Positions 17,221 to 24,840 of a stretch of 64,000 nt of DNA are shown here, in pieces (position 1 is the stretch's first letter; every line of letters begins with the position of its first letter). The position numbers and the translations under genes were made by a program. The stretch is from an uncultured Clostridium sp. (GTDB lineage: Bacteria; Bacillota; Clostridia; Clostridiales; Clostridiaceae), in the NCBI GenBank assembly GCA_900548455.1, contig URKQ01000008.1:1-64000 (forward strand), in the 5' to 3' direction. Under the pieces are notes generated by a model. That model saw nothing but the letters and a program-made list of their open reading frames with translations, made no database searches and had not been told where the DNA came from.

Positions 17221-17679
17221 ATGGAATTTATAATTAAAAATATAGATGAACTAACAAAAATAGGAATTCACATTGGAAAGCGCTGTAAAGAAAATGATAT
17301 AATTTGCCTTATTGGTGATTTAGGCACCGGAAAAACACACCTTACTAAGGCTATAGCTAAAGGTTTAAATATTGAAGATCATATTACTAGTCCAACATTT
17401 ACAATTGTCAATGAATATGATGGAAGACTAAAATTATATCATTTTGATGTATATAGAGTAAATGATCCTGATGAAATTGCAGCCATCGGTTTTGATGAAT
17501 ATATATTTGGTGGCGGTGTTAGCGTTATCGAGTGGGCCAATTATATAGAAGAATTAATTCCTAGTGAAAGTTTAACAATTAATATAGAAAAAATGCCAGA
17601 CTTAGGTGAAACATATAGAAAAATCAAAATATCATATACAGATAACAAATATGATTATGTAAAGGGGTTAGAAATATGA
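17221..17679 (+). CDS. tsaE: tRNA t6A biosynthesis ATPase TsaE
   Basis: ATPase that supports the TsaB-TsaD complex adding threonylcarbamoyl to A37 of ANN-decoding tRNAs; cytosolic. The 152 residues have the Walker A motif GDLGTGKTHLTKAIA (about 32-46), SPTFTIVNEYDG and the HFDVYRVNDPDE motif typical of TsaE. I choose the ATG at 17221 behind GAGGTGA; an in-frame GTG at 17212 falls inside that site. It overlaps tsaB by 4 bp. tsaD is not in this window; the enzyme supplying threonylcarbamoyl-AMP is encoded at 51801-52850. Confidence 0.94.
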   Translation: MEFIIKNIDELTKIGIHIGKRCKENDIICLIGDLGTGKTHLTKAIAKGLNIEDHITSPTFTIVNEYDGRLKLYHFDVYRVNDPDEIAAIGFDEYIFGGGVSVIEWANYIEELIPSESLTINIEKMPDLGETYRKIKISYTDNKYDYVKGLEI

Positions 17680-18383
17680 AAATTTTATCCTTAGATTCAG
17701 CTACTGAATGTGCAACTGTAGCTATTCTAAATGATGATAGATTACTTGGAGAAATTATTATAAACTATAAAAAGCAACATTCTGTAATAATGATGCCAAT
17801 GATAGATAATTTACTAAAAAACTGTGGATTATCTATAAACGATATTGATGGATTTGCTTTATCTAATGGTCCTGGTTCATTTACTGGACTTAGAATTGGT
17901 ATGTCCACTATTAAAGGACTAGTTCAAAGTACAAACAAACCTTTCGTTGCAATTAGTTCCTTAGATGGTCTTGCTAATAACCTTACAGGTTTCAACGGAA
18001 TAATATGTCCTATCATAGATGCATTAAGAGGAAATGTATATACTAATTTCTATAAATTTAATAAGGGAAAACTAATTACCCTAGAGGAAGATCAATTATT
18101 ATCCATGGAAGAAGTAATAAATAAATGTAATTCATTTAGTGAACCTATAATTTTTGTTGGCGATGGTACAAATAAATTTAAGGATCCTATCATTTCTTCT
18201 TTTGGTGAATCAGCCATTGCACCTTCTCACTTAAACATTACTAGAGCTTCTTCAATTGGAGAAATAGCACTTAAAAAAATGTCTAATGGTACTCACGATA
18301 ATGTCTTTAGTTGTGCCCCAGTATACCTTAGAAAATGCCAAGCCGAAAGAGAATATGATGAAAAGGCAAATAAAAATGCGTGA
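17676..18383 (+). CDS. tsaB: tRNA t6A biosynthesis protein TsaB
   Basis: Non-catalytic ASKHA-fold partner of TsaD in t6A synthesis. The 235 residues start MKILSLDSATECATVAI and contain FALSNGPGSFTGLRIGMSTIKGL (about 62-84), the diagnostic motif. Its start overlaps the tsaE stop and its end overlaps rimI, giving the compact tsaE-tsaB-rimI operon common in Firmicutes. Confidence 0.95.
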   Translation: MKILSLDSATECATVAILNDDRLLGEIIINYKKQHSVIMMPMIDNLLKNCGLSINDIDGFALSNGPGSFTGLRIGMSTIKGLVQSTNKPFVAISSLDGLANNLTGFNGIICPIIDALRGNVYTNFYKFNKGKLITLEEDQLLSMEEVINKCNSFSEPIIFVGDGTNKFKDPIISSFGESAIAPSHLNITRASSIGEIALKKMSNGTHDNVFSCAPVYLRKCQAEREYDEKANKNA

Positions 18384-18822
18384 TATATGCGTTGAAAAAA
18401 TGACAACATCAACAATGATTGATGTTAAAGATATTTGTGACCTTAGTTTTTCAGTTCCTTGGTCTCTCTCTTCTTTAGAAAAGGAACTAACCAATCCTAA
18501 TGCTTTATACATTGTAGTAAAGCTTGGAGAAAAAGTCGTTGGTTTTGGTGGTATTTGGGTAGTTTTTGATGAGGCCACGGTTATTAATATTGCTGTTCAT
18601 CCTGACTATAGGGGAATTCATATATCTGATATTATTATGGAAAACTTAATTAATAAAGCAAAGAGCATGGGCGCTTGCTCAATGACCTTAGAAGTTAGAA
18701 TTTCTAATATAACTGCTATTAAATTATATGAAAAATACGGATTTATTATAGAAGGTACTCGAAAAAACTTTTATGATAATCCCAAAGAAGATGGTCATAT
18801 AATGTGGAAATACAATATATAA
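18376..18822 (+). CDS. rimI: ribosomal-protein-alanine N-acetyltransferase RimI-like
   Basis: GNAT acetyltransferase, 148 residues, with the acetyl-CoA motif VAVHPDYRG-like segment INIAVHPDYRGIHISDIIM and the RimI marks LEVRISNITAIKLYEKYGF. The operon position after tsaB supports RimI, which in other bacteria acetylates ribosomal protein S18. I use the ATG at 18376 (MRDICVEKM), eight bases overlapping the end of tsaB; ATG 18358 (MKRQIKM) is the alternative. The long upstream extension to 18286 lies inside tsaB and is unlikely. Confidence 0.88.
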   Translation: MRDICVEKMTTSTMIDVKDICDLSFSVPWSLSSLEKELTNPNALYIVVKLGEKVVGFGGIWVVFDEATVINIAVHPDYRGIHISDIIMENLINKAKSMGACSMTLEVRISNITAIKLYEKYGFIIEGTRKNFYDNPKEDGHIMWKYNI

Positions 18823-18872
18823 TAGAAGGTTGCTGTGATACTAAATAACTAGTATCACAGCAACCTTCTATT
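18821..18872. terminator. bidirectional terminator between rimI and ribU
   Basis: Very long perfect stem (about 23 bp: AATAGAAGGTTGCTGTG ... CACAGCAACCTTCTATT) between convergent genes. It includes the rimI stop codon and ends 8 bases from the ribU stop. T-tracts are weak, but the stem strength and placement make it the likely terminator both ways. Confidence 0.75.
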
Positions 18873-18879
18873 ATATTAA

Positions 18880-19500
18880 CTATGCTTTTTTCTGATCTAA
18901 TAACATATTTTCTTTATTTATTAGCGGAGAAACTTTTTTATAAGTTACAAAAGTAACTAAGGATACTACGCTACCTTTTAATATATTAAATGGAGTTATT
19001 CCTAATAATATTACTCCTCCTAAATTGCTAATAGCAGAATTACTTTCAGCTGACATTCCTATAATAGCATCCATGCCACCAAACAAAGTTGCATATAATG
19101 GAATTAATACAAAGTAATTAAATACAGCACCTACTATTGTCATAACTATGGTTCCCATTACAAGTCCTATAGCTGCATTTTTCTTAGTTTTTTCTTTGTG
19201 ATACATATAAGATGCAACAAATACAAAGGATCCACCTATCAAGAAGTTAGCAACTTCTCCAACTCCTCCAGTAATACTTCCTGTAAATAAAGTGTTTAAC
19301 AAAACTTTTCCGCCTTCAATTATAACTCCTGCTACTGGTCCTAATGCAAATCCACCAATAAGTGCTGGCAAATCACTCAAATCAAATTTTAGAAATCCAG
19401 GAAATATTGGAATTGGAAATTCTAATAGCATTAATACAGCTGCTATTGCAACTAAAAGAGAAATTTTTACAAGTCGATTGAGTTTTTGACTTTGATTCAT
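18880..19500 (-). CDS. ribU: riboflavin ECF transporter substrate-binding protein RibU
   Basis: S component that binds riboflavin in the membrane and works with a shared ECF module encoded elsewhere. The 206 residues form about six hydrophobic helices; the N-terminal LVKISLLVAIAAVLMLLEFPIPIFPGFLKFDLSDLPALIGGFALGP pattern (helix 1 then the D-L-S-D-L-P loop, about 39-44) is characteristic of RibU. The FMN riboswitch directly upstream supports riboflavin as the ligand. Confidence 0.93.
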   Translation of the reverse strand: MNQSQKLNRLVKISLLVAIAAVLMLLEFPIPIFPGFLKFDLSDLPALIGGFALGPVAGVIIEGGKVLLNTLFTGSITGGVGEVANFLIGGSFVFVASYMYHKEKTKKNAAIGLVMGTIVMTIVGAVFNYFVLIPLYATLFGGMDAIIGMSAESNSAISNLGGVILLGITPFNILKGSVVSLVTFVTYKKVSPLINKENMLLDQKKA

Positions 19501-19563
19501 GGTAAATACCCCCTCTAAATATTAGTGCTGCTTCAAAGGGTTTTTGTAAATTATAGTTTTATG

Positions 19564-19596
19564 AAAAAAATAACCCTGACTCAAAAGAATCAGGGC
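19564..19596 (-). terminator. FMN-riboswitch expression-platform terminator
   Basis: Minus-strand hairpin GCCCTGATTC / GAGTCAGGGT with a four-base loop, followed by a T-tract, between the FMN aptamer and ribU. Control by transcription termination is inferred from the arrangement. Confidence 0.85.
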
Positions 19597-19628
19597 AAAA
19601 AATCAATTTCCATAAAAACTATTTTACA

Positions 19629-19732
19629 ACTTCTTTCATCCAGACTATACTGTCGGCTTCGGAATTCAACCGAATCAACCTTACGGCTCGCGGGCTATAC
19701 CGCCGGTGGGGAATTACGCCCCGCCCTGAAGT
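19629..19732 (-). ncRNA. FMN riboswitch (RFN element)
   Basis: Minus-strand RFN element: closing stem ACTTC / GAAGT, then TTCAGGGCGGGG, CCCACCGGCGGT, GCCCGCGAGCC, and CAGTCTGGATGAAAG, all conserved RFN blocks in the right order. It precedes ribU and an intrinsic terminator. Confidence 0.97.
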
Positions 19733-19758
19733 GCATTATTAAATTATATTACAATATT

Positions 19759-19787
19759 ATATTATCACTAACTTTCACACTATTCAA
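19759..19787 (-). promoter_or_regulatory. predicted sigma-A promoter of the ribU unit
   Basis: Minus-strand TTGAAT (plus 19782-19787), 17-base spacer, TAATAT (plus 19759-19764), about 27 bases before the aptamer. Note that the -35 side touches the 3' end of tex on the same strand. Confidence 0.6.
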
Positions 19788-19801
19788 TAGATTTTTTGAA
19801 A

Positions 19802-21976
19802 TTATTGTAACTGCGGATTACTTTTCATAGAAAGGGATATTCTATTTCTTTTTTCATCTAAATCTATAACTGTAACTTCAACAACATCCCCAATTTTAAC
19901 AACATCTAAAGGATGTTTTACAAATCTATCACTTAACTGACTTTTATGCACTAACCCATCTTGATGGACTCCAATATCTATAAATGCTCCAAAATCAGAA
20001 ACATTTCTTACTGTGCCCATAAGTTTCATTCCTTTTTTAAGTTGTGATAGTTCAATAATACCGCTTTTGAATATTGGCTTTGGTAACTCTTCTCGTGGGT
20101 CTCTTCCTGGCTTTTTTAATTCCTTAATTATATCCTGCAAAGTTGGAATCCCTATACCTATTTCATTTGCTAACTTGCTTAGACCTATTGAATTAGCTTT
20201 TTCATCAATATCGTCTATATTCTTATTCTTTAAATCTTCATCTGTATAACCTAAGATATTCATAAGTTTTTTACATGCCTCATAACTCTCTGGATGAACA
20301 GATGTAGCATCTAAAAATTCTTTACTATTATCAACTCTTAAAAATCCAGCACATTGTTCAAATGCTTTATCCCCTAATCTTTTTACCTTTAATAATTCTT
20401 TTCGTGATTTAAACTTTCCACTTTCTTCTCTATAAGAAACTATGTTTTGAGCTATAGTATTATTTATACCAGATATATATGATAGAAGGGATGGTGTAGC
20501 AGTGTTTAAATCTACACCTACATTATTAACGCAATCTTCCACAATATTTTTTAAAGACTCATCTAACTTCTTTACCGCTACATCATGTTGATATTGACCT
20601 ACTCCTATTGATTTAGGATCAATTTTAACAAGTTCTGCCATAGGGTCTTGAAGTCTTCTTCCTATTGAAATAGCCCCTCTCACTGTAACATCTAAATCAG
20701 GATATTCTTTAGTGGCAAGTTCTGATGCAGAATAAACTGATGCACCAGCTTCAGATACTATAACATAATATACTTCTTTACCTGTTTCTGCTTTTACTTC
20801 TTTAAGTACATCACTTAAAACTTCTTCTGATTCCCTACAGGCAGTACCATTTCCAAGAGAGATGACATCTACATTATGTTTAATTATTAACTTCTTAAGA
20901 ATTTCTTTTCCTTCTTTAATCTTAGCATCGTTGTTTGCCGTAACATGAACTGCTATATACTCTAAAAACTTACCTGTATCATCTAGAATTGCCACTTTGC
21001 ATCCAGTTCTAAATCCTGGGTCAAATCCCATTACAACTTTTCCTTTAATTGGAGGTGACATTAAAAGTGCCTTTAAATTTTCTTTAAAGATCTTAATTGC
21101 ACCTTCTTCTCCCTTATCAGTTAGTAAGTTTCTAATTTCTCTTTCTATTGATGGATAGATTAATCTTTTTGTTGAATCCTCAATACTCTGCTCTATATAT
21201 TTATTACTTTCACTATTATCTGTTATAATTGATTTTTTAATGTAATTATTTATAATATCAACATCTGAAATAATTTTTACAGATAATATTTTCTCCTTTT
21301 CCCCTCTATTAATTGCAAGAATTCTATGTGGTGGAATAAGCTTTATAGATTCTTTATAATCATAGTACATTTCATAAGGAGTTCTTTCTTCACTTTCACC
21401 CTTAGTCTCTATTATTCCCTTACTAATTACATATTCTCTTATCCACTTTCTAAATGTAGCATTATCACTTATTTTTTCACTAATTATATCCATTGCTCCT
21501 TGGAAAGCTTCTTCTACATTATTAACTCCCTTTTCTGCATCTAAAAACTCGGACGCATATGCATTTAAATCCTTATCTTTGCATCCAGATAAAATATACT
21601 CACTTAATGGAACTAATCCTTTTTCAACTGCAATAGTAGCCCTAGTTCTCTTTTTAGGCTTATACGGCCTATATATATCTTCTACTTCTGTAAGAGTCTC
21701 TGCCTTAACTAAAGACGTTCTCAATTCATCGGTCATTTTATCTTGTTCTTCAATTAACCTAATTACATCAACTTTTCTTCCTTCAAGATTTCTTAAATAT
21801 GTAAGCCTTTCTTGGAATTTTCTAAGAATTACATCGTCAAGCCCACCAGTTTTCTCCTTTCTATATCTAGCTATAAAAGGTACTGTGTTCCCCTCATCTA
21901 AAAGGCTAATTACATCTTCAATTTGATTCTTATTCATTGGAAATTCTTTTAATAATTTTTCATTTATAATTGACAT
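19802..21976 (-). CDS. tex: Tex-family S1 RNA-binding transcription accessory protein
   Basis: Cytosolic nucleic-acid-binding protein of 724 residues with the Tex layout: N-terminal helical region with VPFIARYRKEKTGGLDD (about 33-49), YqgF/RNaseH-like domain (GFDPGFRTGCKVAILD, about 318-333), tandem helix-hairpin-helix segment (about 490-560) and a C-terminal S1 domain (about 649-718, GTVRNVSDFGAFIDIGVHQDGLVH). Family members affect transcription and toxin or stress gene expression; a specific role here is not visible. Start MSIINEKLL has GGAGG upstream. Confidence 0.94.
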   Translation of the reverse strand: MSIINEKLLKEFPMNKNQIEDVISLLDEGNTVPFIARYRKEKTGGLDDVILRKFQERLTYLRNLEGRKVDVIRLIEEQDKMTDELRTSLVKAETLTEVEDIYRPYKPKKRTRATIAVEKGLVPLSEYILSGCKDKDLNAYASEFLDAEKGVNNVEEAFQGAMDIISEKISDNATFRKWIREYVISKGIIETKGESEERTPYEMYYDYKESIKLIPPHRILAINRGEKEKILSVKIISDVDIINNYIKKSIITDNSESNKYIEQSIEDSTKRLIYPSIEREIRNLLTDKGEEGAIKIFKENLKALLMSPPIKGKVVMGFDPGFRTGCKVAILDDTGKFLEYIAVHVTANNDAKIKEGKEILKKLIIKHNVDVISLGNGTACRESEEVLSDVLKEVKAETGKEVYYVIVSEAGASVYSASELATKEYPDLDVTVRGAISIGRRLQDPMAELVKIDPKSIGVGQYQHDVAVKKLDESLKNIVEDCVNNVGVDLNTATPSLLSYISGINNTIAQNIVSYREESGKFKSRKELLKVKRLGDKAFEQCAGFLRVDNSKEFLDATSVHPESYEACKKLMNILGYTDEDLKNKNIDDIDEKANSIGLSKLANEIGIGIPTLQDIIKELKKPGRDPREELPKPIFKSGIIELSQLKKGMKLMGTVRNVSDFGAFIDIGVHQDGLVHKSQLSDRFVKHPLDVVKIGDVVEVTVIDLDEKRNRISLSMKSNPQLQ

Positions 21977-22256
21977 TTTATGCCTCCCATATACATCTAA
22001 AAAAACTTTTTCATACTATCTCGTTGTAAGTCACTTAAATGTATTTCAATACAACTTACATATAATTTTACCACAATATTAATAACTGAATGTATATATA
22101 ATTTAACACATATTATTTTTTTTCAATCATAATATTTAATATAAGTCTCTGTAGCAAAAACATCGATAGTCCATACAAATTTAAACCGCTTATTTAAAAT
22201 TTAAAATCCTTAATTAATGCTCATCTTCATGAATTTTCCTAAAAAGGGGTGATATT

Positions 22257-23606
22257 TTGATAAAAAAATTAACATTATTATTTCTTTCCGTATCATTAAT
22301 ATTATTTTCCATAAGTTATAATACTACAATTTTTTATAAAAACTTTAAAGTAAACAATGTAAAAAGTTCAATAGAATATCTATCTTCAACTGAATTTAAA
22401 GGTCGACTAGGTGGAACCTTAGAAAATTCCATGGTGGGAACTTATTTAAAATCAGAATTTAAAAAAATAGGTCTTTCTACATTTAATAATTCTTACTACC
22501 ATAGTTTTGATACTGATTGTCCAAAACAAGTAAGTGGAGATCCATTACTGGCTATCCTAGATAATAATAACAAGCAAATAAAAAAATATTCATATGGAAT
22601 AGATTTTAAAGAATCTATGTTAAATTTTGATATAAATAAGATAGATTTTAATATGAACAATGTATCTAAAATTAATGAAAATTTTATAGAAGTTAAAAGC
22701 AATGATAAACTAGTATTATTATACGTACCTGAAGAAAATGATTTAAGTTTTAGAAGTTCCTTCTTTGGAAGGGAAAGTAAATGTTCTCTATGGATAGATA
22801 TTACCAAAGACTGTTATACTGACTTAATTACCAATCTAAAGTCAGGAAACACAGTTACTGTATCTATTCCTTACACTATTGAAAACTATACATTAAACAA
22901 TGTGGTGGGAGTTATTAAAGGAACTAACTCTAGTTTACCTCCTTTAATTATTAGTGGACATTATGATCATGTGGGAAGCGACTTAAATGGAAATATATAT
23001 AGCGGCGCTCTTGATAATGCTTCTGGTACATCTTTTGTTTTAGAATTAGCAAGATATATAAAAACCTTAGGAACACCCACTAGAAATATAATTTTTGTTC
23101 TTTTTAATGGTGAAGAATTGGGATTAAAGGGTTCCTCAGCATTTGTAAATGATAATATTGATTTAATATCTAAATCTCGAATATATAATTTTGATATGAT
23201 TGGCAGTGATGATGGCATTCCACTATGCCTTACCGAAAGTGAAAAAGGCAACTCAGATGATAAGCTTGTATGTGAAATTATTAAACTTTGTAAAGATAAA
23301 AATGTTAATTATAATTGTTTATTTGAAAACTCAAGTGATCACGCTCCATTTGGGAATATGGGACTAGAAGCAATTACCCTTTGCGATTATGATACAACAA
23401 AAATCCATACTCCTGAAGATACCATACAATATATTAAAGATACTGCTATCACAAGGTGCTTTACTGTAATTCAACCTCAACTTATAAATGAAATATATGG
23501 CAACAATCCACTTTACACTCATCCGATAATAATGCTTATTTCATGTGGAATACTATCTATTATTTTTCTTACATTGTATATAAATCGCTCTAATAAAATA
23601 GAGTGA
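22257..23606 (+). CDS. M28-family zinc aminopeptidase, membrane-anchored
   Basis: Probable extracytoplasmic aminopeptidase of 449 residues. An N-terminal signal or anchor helix (about 4-22) and a C-terminal helix (about 424-442) flank the M28 domain, which shows ISGHYDHVG (His ligand), GALDNASGTSFVLELAR (Asp ligand), FNGEELGLKGS (catalytic Glu and ligand), NFDMIGSDD, and SSDHAPFGNMG (last His). All metal and catalytic residues appear intact. It starts at TTG (22257), five bases after GGGGTGAT; no in-frame ATG would keep the signal helix. Transcribed alone, opposite its neighbours. Substrate unknown. Confidence 0.87.
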   Translation: MIKKLTLLFLSVSLILFSISYNTTIFYKNFKVNNVKSSIEYLSSTEFKGRLGGTLENSMVGTYLKSEFKKIGLSTFNNSYYHSFDTDCPKQVSGDPLLAILDNNNKQIKKYSYGIDFKESMLNFDINKIDFNMNNVSKINENFIEVKSNDKLVLLYVPEENDLSFRSSFFGRESKCSLWIDITKDCYTDLITNLKSGNTVTVSIPYTIENYTLNNVVGVIKGTNSSLPPLIISGHYDHVGSDLNGNIYSGALDNASGTSFVLELARYIKTLGTPTRNIIFVLFNGEELGLKGSSAFVNDNIDLISKSRIYNFDMIGSDDGIPLCLTESEKGNSDDKLVCEIIKLCKDKNVNYNCLFENSSDHAPFGNMGLEAITLCDYDTTKIHTPEDTIQYIKDTAITRCFTVIQPQLINEIYGNNPLYTHPIIMLISCGILSIIFLTLYINRSNKIE

Positions 23607-23642
23607 TATATAACACTTTATACTAAACAGTAAATAAAAAAC

Positions 23643-23690
23643 GGACTGTTACACAACGATTATTAATCAAGTGTACAGTCCTATTTTTTA
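23643..23690 (+). terminator. terminator of the M28 peptidase gene
   Basis: Stem GGACTGTTACAC / GTGTACAGTCC (one bulge) followed by CTATTTTTTA on the plus strand. The T-tract (23682-23690) is one of two direct repeats around the small palindrome at 23691-23725. Confidence 0.8.
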
Positions 23691-23725
23691 GGCTCTGTAT
23701 GCATCATTGTAAATGCATACGGATC
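23691..23725. repeat. 35-bp palindromic mini-element with 9-bp flanking direct repeats
   Basis: GGCTCTGTATGCAT / ATGCATACGGATC forms a near-perfect palindrome, and it is the same head sequence that starts the larger repeats at 13751 and (inverted) at 90-124. It is bounded by identical TATTTTTTA at 23682-23690 and 23726-23734. It lies between the peptidase terminator and the 3' end of prfB (the second direct repeat covers the prfB stop region). Probably a minimal or internally deleted copy of the dispersed element. Confidence 0.75.
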
Positions 23726-23731
23726 TATTTT

Positions 23732-24839
23732 TTATTCTTCATCCATTGATAAAAAAGCATTAATAAACATATCTATATTTCCATCCATAACAGATGAAAC
23801 ATTGGCGGTTTCTGCTCCTGTTCTATGGTCTTTTACTAAATTATAAGGATGAAATACATAAGATCTTATTTGACTTCCCCATGCGTTATCTTTAATTTCG
23901 CCAGTTAAGTCTTCAATTTTATCCTTATGTTCACGAATCTTCATATCTACTAACTTTGCTTTTAACATCTTCATTGCATATTCCTTATTGGAATGTTGGC
24001 TTCTTTCATTTTGACATTGCACTACTATGTTAGTTGGAAGATGTGTTATACGCACTGCAGAATCAGTAGTATTAACATGTTGACCTCCACAACCACCTGA
24101 CCTATACGTATCTATTCTTAAGTCTTCAGGTCTAATGTCTATATCTTGATTTTCAGTTAGTTCTGGAATTACCTCACAACCTGCAAATGATGTCTGTCTT
24201 TTCCCATTAGCATTATATGGTGATATTCTAACTAATCTATGAACACCTTTTTCTGACTTGAGATATCCATAAGCATATTCTCCAGTAACTTTTAGTATAA
24301 CACCCTTTATTCCAGCTTCATCAGCCGGAATATAATCTAGCACTTCTACTTTAAATCCATGATCTTCACACCACCTAGAATACATCCTATAGAGCATACT
24401 AGTCCAATCTTGAGCATCATTACCACCAGCTCCAGTGTGCAATTCTAATATAGCATTGTTTCTATCATATTCTCCACTTAGCAATGTCTCTATGCTTAAA
24501 GCTTCTAATTCTTTATCTATACTGTCTATCTCATTTTTTATTTCTTTAGAGGAAGAAGAATCTTCTTCCTCTAAACACATTTCAATTAAAATTTCAACAT
24601 CTTCTAATCTACTCTTTAGACTATAAACTTTTTCAACCTTATCTTTAAGATTTTTAGATGTTTGTGTAATTTCCTGTGCCTTTGATATATCATTCCAAAA
24701 ATCTTGTTCTTGCATTTTAAATTCTAATTCCGATAATGTTTTTTCTATTGCTGCTATGTCAAAGAGACACCTGTAATTCTTCAATTTTCTTCTTTAACAA
24801 ACTTACTTGACTCAAAGACTCTTCTAACTGTAATATCAC
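23732..24839 (-). CDS. prfB: peptide chain release factor 2, with programmed +1 frameshift
   Basis: Terminates translation at UGA and UAA. Two frames are needed: frame 1 starts at GTG 24839 (GGAG six bases upstream, overlapping the secA end) and encodes 26 residues ending VSL before an in-frame TGA at 24759-24761. Translation then continues in +1 after CTT, at GAC (24760), for 342 more residues (368 total). The site CTT-TGA-C preceded by AGGTG is the classic autoregulatory RF2 frameshift. The GGQ motif is present (SGGCGGQHVN, about 252-261 of the joined protein). The stop-codon recognition motif reads SPY where SPF is usual. Confidence 0.96.
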
Positions 24840-24840
24840 T

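Noticed and set aside
19525..19830. 101-codon plus-strand frame across the ribU leader
   Set aside because: It is the antisense of the FMN riboswitch and terminator.
24435..24626. Plus-strand frame opposite prfB, and many similar frames opposite other genes
   Set aside because: All are antisense shadows of well-identified genes with Ser/Ile/Leu-rich products and no ribosome sites.
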